This document shows, piece by piece, positions 57,733 to 64,000 of a stretch of DNA of 64,000 nt. The translations under genes and the position numbers were made by a program. The stretch covers positions 372,001-436,000 of the forward strand of contig NZ_CP123990.1 of assembly GCF_029919115.1 (NCBI RefSeq), written 5' to 3'. This DNA comes from Variovorax paradoxus. GTDB taxonomy: Bacteria; Pseudomonadota; Gammaproteobacteria; Burkholderiales; Burkholderiaceae_C. The notes below the pieces were generated by a model. That model saw nothing but the letters and a program-made list of their open reading frames with translations. It was not told the DNA's origin and ran no database searches. The number at the start of each line of letters is the position of its first letter. The stretch's first letter is position 1.

Positions 57733-58463
57733 AGGTTCTCTCCAACTGGCGATCGGTGCGCCTTTGGGAAACGCAGCTCGAGCGCGACCTTCACCGCAAC
57801 TACAGCCTGCGCACGCACGGCATCCTGATCGGCACCTTCACGCTGCTGCTGATGTGGGGGGTGTCGGCGTTGCAGATGCACGTGTTCGACGTGCAGTCGC
57901 TGGCCGTGCGCTATTTCCTCACGCTGGGCGTGGGATATCTCGGCTACCTGCTGGTGCTGCGCTGGTGGGCCAGGCGGCTGGTCGAGCGCCGCAGTGCCGA
58001 CCTGGACGTCGATGTGCCCGACGTCGACCTGGGCGGCGGATCGCAGCAACACCCATCCACCACCGGCACCGCTGACGAGGGCGGCGTGCTTTCCGATGCG
58101 GCCAGCGGCGCGCTCGAGGTCGCGGGCAGTGCGGACGAAGGCGCCATCATCGTGGTGCCCGTGGTTGCCATTTTCCTGATCTGCGTGGCCGTCGTGCTCG
58201 GCGCCGGTTCGCTGGTGCTGCTCTACTTCAGCTGGGACGCGCTGCTGGCCGTGGCCATCGAAGTTGCGTTCTCGTACGTGTCGGCCCGCGCCGCGGTGCG
58301 CGTGGTGCGCGAAGGCTGGCTGATGGCTGCCGTGCGGCTGACCTGGAAGCCGCTGCTCGGTGCGGTGGTCTGCGCCGTCGCCCTCGGCGCCGTGCTCGAC
58401 CACTTCATGCCCCAGGTCAACTCCTTGCCCGAGGCCGTGCGGACCCTGCTGAAGAAGCACTGA
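57729..58463 (+). CDS. Membrane protein of unknown function, coupled to alr
   Basis: A 244-residue membrane protein whose ATG overlaps the alr stop. About four to five membrane helices are predicted (for example residues 31-50, 60-80, 139-165 and 210-225), with an acidic Asp/Gly-rich segment (about 95-135) between them. A Gly/Ser/Thr-rich loop ([17 protein letters not shown]) is a conspicuous low-complexity part. No family name recognised. The coupling suggests a cell-envelope role. Confidence 0.7.
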   Translation: MKVLSNWRSVRLWETQLERDLHRNYSLRTHGILIGTFTLLLMWGVSALQMHVFDVQSLAVRYFLTLGVGYLGYLLVLRWWARRLVERRSADLDVDVPDVDLGGGSQQHPSTTGTADEGGVLSDAASGALEVAGSADEGAIIVVPVVAIFLICVAVVLGAGSLVLLYFSWDALLAVAIEVAFSYVSARAAVRVVREGWLMAAVRLTWKPLLGAVVCAVALGAVLDHFMPQVNSLPEAVRTLLKKH

Positions 58464-58584
58464 GTGCGCTTCCGGTTGCCGCCGCCTGTCGCGCCGCGCA
58501 CACACGCCTGAATTTTTCAGGGCGTGGACCTGTCGGGCGCACTTCCGGCCAAGGACAATTCCGGCCGGAGGAAAAGCTGTTCAC

Positions 58585-59409
58585 ATGACTTTGAAAAAAC
58601 AACTGCACGCCGCTTTCACCTGCGGCATGGTGCTGGCCACCGGCGGGTTTCCGGCGCATGCCGCCGAGCCCGAAGCATCGGTATCGGCAACCCCGTCCGC
58701 GACGGCTGCCGCTGACGCCCCAGCCACCCCACCGCTGCCACCGGCCGCTCCGGCTGCACAGGAGGCTGCGGCCCCGCAAACCCGGCTGCGCTTCACTCGC
58801 GGCGTCTACAAGCCCGGCATCGAGCGGCTGCGCGTGGTTCGGCGCGAAGACACGGGCAATCACGTCGCGACACAGGTCGCGCTGAACGTGGCAACGACCT
58901 TGATCGCGGGCAGGCTCGCCATCGGCGCACAGAGTTTTTCGAAGGACGACCTGGGCGGCGTGACTTTGGAAGAACTGAAGGACGATCCCTTGGCCGTCAA
59001 CCCGGCCATGACCGAGCTGAACGATGCCTTGAGCAAGGTCGCCACCGGCATCTATCGCAAGCGCGCTGAAGCGGCGTATGCAACGGCCCTGACGGATGGC
59101 TCGACGCCCGAGGAAATCGAAGAGGCGCGAAAGGTCCAGAAAGAAGCCGACACGCCGCTGAACTCGGGGCCGTGGCACCTTGTCTACGAAAACCTGACCG
59201 GCTCGGACGAACTGTTCCGCCTGAAGTTCGGCGCCGAGCTGGGCCGCCCGGGCTTCATGCGCCCGCCGCTCGAGTGCTTCTATCAGTCGGAGCCCGTGGC
59301 GTGGACGCAGTGGAAGGCCGACAACTGGCAGCGGCTGCGCGAGGAGCGCGCGAAGGCGGTGGCCACCTGCACCGAGACGCTGGCAGCCGCGCCCGAGAAG
59401 CGGTGGTGA
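58585..59409 (+). CDS. Secreted protein of unknown function
   Basis: A 274-residue protein with a signal peptide (cleavage after AHAA, near residue 27) and a 40-residue Ala/Pro/Ser linker. A helical and mixed domain follows (residues about 65-270), with YKPGIERLRVV and LECFYQSEPVAWTQWKADN. No known motif. It is probably periplasmic. It stands alone between the membrane protein gene and the convergent reductase gene. Confidence 0.7.
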   Translation: MTLKKQLHAAFTCGMVLATGGFPAHAAEPEASVSATPSATAAADAPATPPLPPAAPAAQEAAAPQTRLRFTRGVYKPGIERLRVVRREDTGNHVATQVALNVATTLIAGRLAIGAQSFSKDDLGGVTLEELKDDPLAVNPAMTELNDALSKVATGIYRKRAEAAYATALTDGSTPEEIEEARKVQKEADTPLNSGPWHLVYENLTGSDELFRLKFGAELGRPGFMRPPLECFYQSEPVAWTQWKADNWQRLREERAKAVATCTETLAAAPEKRW

Positions 59410-59424
59410 GCCGGGCAGTCGGGC

Positions 59425-60402
59425 TCAGTACAGCCCGAGCTGCCGCATCCGCAGCCGCGCCAATCCCAGCAGCGCATCGGTGAACGGCGTGGCCACCGCA
59501 GTCAGCTCGCCCAGTTCTCGCACCACGGTCACCAGCGCATCGAGTTCCACCGATCGCCCGGCCTCCACGTCCTGCAGCATCGAGGTCTTGAACGCGCCGA
59601 GCTTCATCGTCACCGCGTGCCGGTCTTCGGGGCTCTGCGTGATCTCGATGCCGATGCGGCGGCCGATTTCCTTGGCCTCGAGCATCACGGCCGAGATGAA
59701 GCCGCGCACATAGTCGTCGCCCATGATGAGGTCGGTGGTGGTGCCCGTGAGCGCGCTGATGGGGTTCACGGTCATGTTGCCCCAGAGCTTGAACCACACG
59801 TCTCTCTGAATCTGCGGCGAGAGCGTGGTGTCGAAGCCGCCGTTCTTGAGCAGCTCTACCAGCTTCTTCACACGCGGCGTGGCCTCGCCCGAGGGCTCGC
59901 CCACGATCAGCCCATTGCCGAAGTGATGCCGCACCACGCCTGGCCCGTCCAGCGAGCAGCTCGCGTGCACCACGCAGCCGATCACGTTGCGCGCCGGAAT
60001 GGCCTTGGCAATCGCTCCGTCCGGATCGACCGCCGCCAGGCGGTGGCCGGTGATGGCGCCGCCGAAGCCGCCTTCGAGAAACCACCAGGGCACGCCGTTC
60101 ATCGCGACCAGCACGATGGTGTCGGGCCCGATCAGCGGGCCGATGCGCTCGGCCACCCCGGCCAGCGCGGGCGCCTTGACGGCAATGACCACCAGGTCTT
60201 GCGTGCCGAGCGATTCGGGGTCGGCCACCGCGTTGACCGGCACGCGCGTGCGCAGGTCGCCGCGCATCACGGAGAGGCCGTCTTGCTGCAGCGCCTCGAG
60301 CGTGGCACCGCGTGCCACCACATTGAGCCGCTCGCCGGCCTGCGCCAGGCCGGCGCCGATCCATCCGCCGATTGCGCCGGCACCGTAGATGCAAATCTTC
60401 AT
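59425..60402 (-). CDS. Ketopantoate reductase-like (2-dehydropantoate 2-reductase family)
   Basis: A 325-residue protein starting at ATG 60402 (longer frame rejected). The N-terminal Rossmann motif is GAGAIGGWIG (residues 7-16), and the catalytic-site segment WFKLWGNMTVNP is present in the C-terminal domain. The fold belongs to the PanE/ApbA family. In this operon it follows a class II aldolase, a Bug receptor and an IlvD-type dehydratase, so it may reduce a keto acid in catabolism rather than make pantoate. Confidence 0.85.
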   Translation of the reverse strand: MKICIYGAGAIGGWIGAGLAQAGERLNVVARGATLEALQQDGLSVMRGDLRTRVPVNAVADPESLGTQDLVVIAVKAPALAGVAERIGPLIGPDTIVLVAMNGVPWWFLEGGFGGAITGHRLAAVDPDGAIAKAIPARNVIGCVVHASCSLDGPGVVRHHFGNGLIVGEPSGEATPRVKKLVELLKNGGFDTTLSPQIQRDVWFKLWGNMTVNPISALTGTTTDLIMGDDYVRGFISAVMLEAKEIGRRIGIEITQSPEDRHAVTMKLGAFKTSMLQDVEAGRSVELDALVTVVRELGELTAVATPFTDALLGLARLRMRQLGLY

Positions 60403-60415
60403 GAAAAAGGCCGCC

Positions 60416-61210
60416 TCAGTTCTTGTAGCTGGGATCGATGCGGTCGACCTGGCGTACCAGCGCATCGAACACGTCTTGCCCGGCGCCATGCTCGGGACTG
60501 AACTGCAAAGCATCGCGCGTGCAGCGCTCGGCGATTTCCTCGCTCACCGGAATGGCGGCGCCCATCGAAAAGGTGGCCATCTGCACTTCGCAGGCGCGCT
60601 GCAAGGTCCACAGAATGGCGAAGGTCTGCGGCAGGGTCTGGCCCCAGGCCAGCAGCCCATGGTTGCGCAGGATCACCGCATTGCGGTTGCCGATGCTCTT
60701 GAGGAGGCGCGGACCTTCGTCGGCATGGATGGTGATGCCCTCGAAGTCGTGGTACGCCACCATGCCGTGCAGCTGGGCGGTATAGAAATTGGTCTGCTGC
60801 AGGCCGCCCTGCAGGCAGGCCACGGCCACGCCGGCGGTGGTGTGCGTGTGCATCACGCAGTGCGCGCCGGGCAGGCCGTCGTGAATCGCGGCATGCACCG
60901 TGAAGCCGGCCGGGTTGACCGGCCAGGTCGAGCCGTCGAGCACCTTGCCCTGCAGGTCGATCTTCACCAGGTTGCTGGCCGTGACCTCGCTGTAGTGCAG
61001 GCCGAAGGGGTTGATGAGGAACTGCTTCTCTCCACCCGTCACGCTGTCGGGCAGCCGCAGCGTGATGTGGTTGTAGATCATCTCGGTCCAGCCCAGCATC
61101 GCAAACACGCGATAGCAGGCCGCAAGCTGTTCGCGCGCGGCGCGCTCGTCCGGATGGATCGACGGATGGACCAGCGCCGATGGCGCCGCGGGAGTGGAGA
61201 GTGTGTTCAT
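60416..61210 (-). CDS. Class II aldolase/adducin family protein
   Basis: A 264-residue protein with the class II aldolase fold. The metal-binding histidines lie in VMHTHTTAG (about residues 119-127) and in LRNHG. Members cleave or epimerise sugar phosphates and related keto/aldo acids using zinc. It is 13 bp upstream of the reductase gene on the minus strand and 18 bp after the Bug receptor gene, forming one probable operon. Substrate unknown. Confidence 0.87.
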   Translation of the reverse strand: MNTLSTPAAPSALVHPSIHPDERAAREQLAACYRVFAMLGWTEMIYNHITLRLPDSVTGGEKQFLINPFGLHYSEVTASNLVKIDLQGKVLDGSTWPVNPAGFTVHAAIHDGLPGAHCVMHTHTTAGVAVACLQGGLQQTNFYTAQLHGMVAYHDFEGITIHADEGPRLLKSIGNRNAVILRNHGLLAWGQTLPQTFAILWTLQRACEVQMATFSMGAAIPVSEEIAERCTRDALQFSPEHGAGQDVFDALVRQVDRIDPSYKN

Positions 61211-61228
61211 TGCAGTTCCTTCATACGG

Positions 61229-62218
61229 TTAACCCTCCGCGGTGAAGCCGACTTCCTTGACGATCGGCGCCCACTTCGCGGTGTCTTTCTTGAGCAGGTC
61301 GGTCAGCTCGCCGGGGGTGGAAGACATGGCTTCCAGCCCGAAGTTGCCGAGACCTTCGATCACATCCTTGTGTGCGAGTGCGGTCTTCATCGATGCGTTC
61401 AGCCGTGCCACCACGTCGGGCGAGGCCTTGGCGGGCAGGAAGAAGGCGAACCATTCGCTGTGTGCCATGTCCTTGATGCCCTGCTCGCCGAAGGTGGGTA
61501 CGTCGGGCGCGAAGCGGCTGCGCTTGGAACCCGAGACGCCCAGGATGCGAACCTTGCCCGAGGCCAGGTGCTGCGTGATGTCGCCGATGGGGCCCGACAC
61601 CGCCGAGATGTTGCCGCCCAGCAGGTCGAGCATGGCCGGCTGCGTGCCGCGGTAGGCGGCATGCTTCAGCTCGACGCCGCTCTTCTTGCCCAGGAGCGCG
61701 CCGATGAAGTGCGGGGTGGAGCCCGCGGCGGGCGAGCCGAAATTGGCGCCGGTCGGGTTGGCCTTGGCCCAGGCCAGGAACTCGGGCACCGTCTTCACGC
61801 TGGCGGGCACGGCGGGGCCAACCGCAAAGCCGAAGTCGAAGATGCAGGCAAGGCTGACCGGCGTGAGGTCGACCATCGGGTCGTACGGCAGCTTCTTGTA
61901 GATGTGCGGATAGATCGTGAGGATCGAGGTGGGCGTCTGCAGGATGGTGGCGCCGTCGGCGGGCCGGCCCTTCACATAGCTCACGGCAATTTGCCCGCCC
62001 GCACCGGTGCGGTTTTCGACCACGGCCGACTTCGCGTAGTCGGGGCTGAGCTTCTGCGCGATGCGCCGGCAGGTGGTGTCCGAGGTGCCGCCGGCCGCAA
62101 AGCCGGTGACGATGGTGGCGGTTTCGAGCGAGGCTTGCGCAAAGGCGTGCTGGCCCAGGCTGGCAAGCAGCGCCGAGGCGCCGGTGGTCTGCAGCATGTG
62201 GCGGCGGGTGAATGTCAT
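61229..62218 (-). CDS. Bug-family tripartite tricarboxylate receptor (periplasmic)
   Basis: A 329-residue protein with a twin-arginine-like signal (TRRHMLQTTGASALLASLG). The Bug (TctC) fold motifs IVTGFAAGGTSDTTCR and the Bug-typical AAGSTPHFIGALLG are clear. Bug receptors capture small carboxylates in the periplasm; many copies are typical of Burkholderiales and most have no dedicated permease. It lies 35 bp from the IlvD-like gene and probably brings in the acid that the operon degrades (inference). Confidence 0.88.
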   Translation of the reverse strand: MTFTRRHMLQTTGASALLASLGQHAFAQASLETATIVTGFAAGGTSDTTCRRIAQKLSPDYAKSAVVENRTGAGGQIAVSYVKGRPADGATILQTPTSILTIYPHIYKKLPYDPMVDLTPVSLACIFDFGFAVGPAVPASVKTVPEFLAWAKANPTGANFGSPAAGSTPHFIGALLGKKSGVELKHAAYRGTQPAMLDLLGGNISAVSGPIGDITQHLASGKVRILGVSGSKRSRFAPDVPTFGEQGIKDMAHSEWFAFFLPAKASPDVVARLNASMKTALAHKDVIEGLGNFGLEAMSSTPGELTDLLKKDTAKWAPIVKEVGFTAEG

Positions 62219-62253
62219 GGCGTGTCTCCGGGTGTTGGTGGTTGGTTGCGGGT

Positions 62254-63990
62254 TTACGACTCGTCGCGCAGCCAGGTGACTGCGCCCGAATGGGTCACTG
62301 CGCCCTGATGGGCAGGACGCACGGTGAGCGCATATTTTTCCAGCAAGCCGCGGTGCGCTACCCCCGCGTTTACCTCACGTTTGGAGAGCCGGAGCGCAAT
62401 TTCTTCCGCCGTGAGTTCCACCGAAATGCTGCGTGCGCCCGGGCGCGCATCGATGGCCACCACATCGCCGTCGCGCAGCACCGCAATTGGCCCGCCGTCG
62501 GCGGCTTCCGGGCCCGCATAGCCGATGCACAGCCCGCGCGTGGCGCCCGAAAAGCGGCCGTCGGTCAAAAGGGCCACCTTGTCGCCCATGCCCTGGCCGT
62601 AGAGCAGGGCGGTAATGCCCAGCATCTCGCGCATGCCGGGGCTGCCCTTGGGGCCTTCGTTGCGGATCACGATCACATCGCCGGGCTCGTAGCGGCGGTT
62701 TTGCACCGCCGCCTGGGCTTCTTCCTCGGAGTTGAAGACGCGCGCCGGTCCGCGGTGCACCAGCGTCTGCAGGCCCGCGGTCTTGAGCAGCGCGCCGTCA
62801 GGGCAGAGATTGCCCTTGAGCACGGCCAGCCCGCCGTCGCGGGTGATCGGGTTGCCGGCTTCGCGCACCACGCGGCCGTCGGGCGCGGCGGCATCGGCCA
62901 GCTCTTCGGCCATGGTGCGGCCGGTGAAGGTGAGCGCATCGCCGTGCAGAAAGCCCTGCTCCATCAGCGTGCGCAAGATGACGCCCGCGCCGCCGATGTA
63001 GAACACGTCGCGCGCCAGGTATTGGCCGCCCGGGCGCAGGTCGGCAATGAGCGGCGTGCGCGCGAAGATCTCGGCCACGTCGTCCAGGTGGAACCTGATG
63101 CCCGCTTCGTGCGCGATGGCCGGAAGGTGCAGCGCGGCGTTGGTCGAGCCGCCCGTGGCCGACACCACGGCGCAGGCGTTTTCGAGCGCCTTGCGCGTGA
63201 CGATGTCGCGCGGCAGCGGGCTGTCGCCCATCACCGCCTTCATGAGGTTCTTCGCGGCGCGGCGCATCAGCGGCGCCCGTTCGCTGAACACCGCGGGCAC
63301 CATGCTCGAGCCGATGGGCGCAAGCCCCAGCGCCTCGGACACCATGCCCATGGTGTTGGCCGTGAACTGCCCGGCACAGGCGCCCGCCGTGGGCAGGCAG
63401 GCGCGGCTCATGGCGTCGAGTTCGCCGTGGGTGGCGGTGCCAGCCAGCACCTTGCCGATGGTTTCGTACGTATCGACCACGTTGAGGTCGCGGCCGTCCG
63501 GTCCCGGCATCTGCCCCGGCAGCGCCGAGCCGCCATGCACGAACACGCTCGGCACGTTGCAGCGCACCATGCCCATCATCAGTCCCGGCAGGTTCTTGTC
63601 GCAGGCACCGATGGCAAAGATGCCGTCCCACTGGTGGCCGCGCGTGGAGGCCTCGACGCTGTCGGCAATCAGCTCGCGCGAGATCAGCGAGAAGCGCATG
63701 CCCGAATGCGCCATGGTGAGCCCGTCGCTCACCGACACCACCGGGCATTCGTGCGGCGTGCCGCCGCCGGCGTAGATGCCCGTCTTCGCGTGCTGCGCCT
63801 GCTCGCGCAGGTTGAGATTGCACGGGCTCATTTCGCCGCCGGTGTGGAACACGCCGATGTGCGGGCGCTCGATGTCCTCGTCGTCCTGGCCCAGCGCATG
63901 CAAGAAGCTGCGCGTGGTGGCGCGGATCGTGCCTTCGCGGATGGTGGCGGAGCGGAAGCGCTTGGGCTTGGGGTCGGTCGGGGAAGTCAT
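62254..63990 (-). CDS. ilvD: IlvD/Edd-family dehydratase
   Basis: A 578-residue dihydroxy-acid dehydratase family protein. The cluster cysteines are Cys57 (SPCNLN), Cys130 in GACDKN and Cys205 in PTAGACAGQ. The length matches IlvD. Biosynthetic IlvD acts on 2,3-dihydroxy-isovalerate; related enzymes (AraC/XylD types) dehydrate sugar acids. Its place at the head of an aldolase/receptor/reductase operon favours a catabolic sugar-acid dehydratase, but the sequence alone does not separate the two. Its C-terminus carries an 18-base imperfect repeat. The start ATG is at 63990. Confidence 0.85.
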   Translation of the reverse strand: MTSPTDPKPKRFRSATIREGTIRATTRSFLHALGQDDEDIERPHIGVFHTGGEMSPCNLNLREQAQHAKTGIYAGGGTPHECPVVSVSDGLTMAHSGMRFSLISRELIADSVEASTRGHQWDGIFAIGACDKNLPGLMMGMVRCNVPSVFVHGGSALPGQMPGPDGRDLNVVDTYETIGKVLAGTATHGELDAMSRACLPTAGACAGQFTANTMGMVSEALGLAPIGSSMVPAVFSERAPLMRRAAKNLMKAVMGDSPLPRDIVTRKALENACAVVSATGGSTNAALHLPAIAHEAGIRFHLDDVAEIFARTPLIADLRPGGQYLARDVFYIGGAGVILRTLMEQGFLHGDALTFTGRTMAEELADAAAPDGRVVREAGNPITRDGGLAVLKGNLCPDGALLKTAGLQTLVHRGPARVFNSEEEAQAAVQNRRYEPGDVIVIRNEGPKGSPGMREMLGITALLYGQGMGDKVALLTDGRFSGATRGLCIGYAGPEAADGGPIAVLRDGDVVAIDARPGARSISVELTAEEIALRLSKREVNAGVAHRGLLEKYALTVRPAHQGAVTHSGAVTWLRDES

Positions 63991-64000
63991 GGCGCAGGAA

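Noticed and set aside
62260..62310. An 18-base near-repeat at the end of the ilvD-like gene
   Set aside because: It is imperfect, keeps the reading frame and gives a plausible [12 protein letters not shown] tail, so it is normal coding sequence and not part of the 67-bp series.

Overview
The window looks like a chromosomal stretch from a high-GC betaproteobacterium of the Burkholderiales, most likely Comamonadaceae and Variovorax-like. This is inferred from codon use, the gene families (a Bug-type solute receptor, a TorF porin next to glnK-amtB, a NicB-like molybdo-cytochrome dehydrogenase) and GC-rich palindromic dispersed repeats. No rRNA, tRNA, CRISPR, transposase or phage gene was seen.

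Layout. 1-2.0 kb: 3' end of a NicB-like molybdenum hydroxylase and its three-heme cytochrome c domain. 2.0-8.6 kb: metabolic genes (two alpha/beta hydrolases on divergent strands, an aldehyde dehydrogenase lacking its usual catalytic Glu, a cupin/JmjC-like protein, an Arc-like protein, an FAH-family hydrolase). 8.7-41.0 kb: one complete type VI secretion system. It runs tssA-tssB-tssC-hcp-tagJ-tssE-tssF-tssG-clpV on the plus strand. A vgrG cargo module follows (vgrG, small membrane protein, DUF2169-pentapeptide protein, pentapeptide protein, DUF3540, DUF4150/PAAR-like). A minus-strand operon encodes a TssQ-type lipoprotein, the FHA protein TagH and the phosphatase PppA. The cluster ends with tssJ-tssK-tssL-tssM-tagF-ppkA. 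Baseplate, sheath, membrane complex and the phosphorylation-based control genes (PpkA, PppA, TagH, TagF) are all present. 41-43.7 kb: an MFS transporter and comM/yifB. 43.9-46.8 kb: a nitrogen operon (TorF porin, glnK, amtB) behind a clear sigma-54 promoter. 47-53.1 kb: an SMP-30-type lactonase, a LysR regulator and glcDEF. 53.2-59.4 kb: gpx, an EamA transporter, lplT, alr and small envelope proteins. 59.4-64 kb: a minus-strand catabolic-looking operon (IlvD-type dehydratase, Bug receptor, class II aldolase, ketopantoate-reductase-like protein).

The most striking signal is technical or evolutionary: four tandem duplications in unrelated sequence, each with a period of exactly 67 bp (starting at 591, 18897, 36165 and 46648). 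Each shifts a reading frame: nicB-like linker, clpV, tssM and the amtB tail. Identical length at unrelated loci, spaced 10-18 kb apart, points to contigs joined without trimming a 67-base overlap, rather than to biology. Collapsing each one restores an intact gene. Other leads are an orphan VgrG cargo module with no recognisable toxin, a hairpin that sequesters the tssK ribosome binding site, perfect palindromes upstream of tssA and tssJ, and a REP-like palindrome used as an in-frame protein linker.
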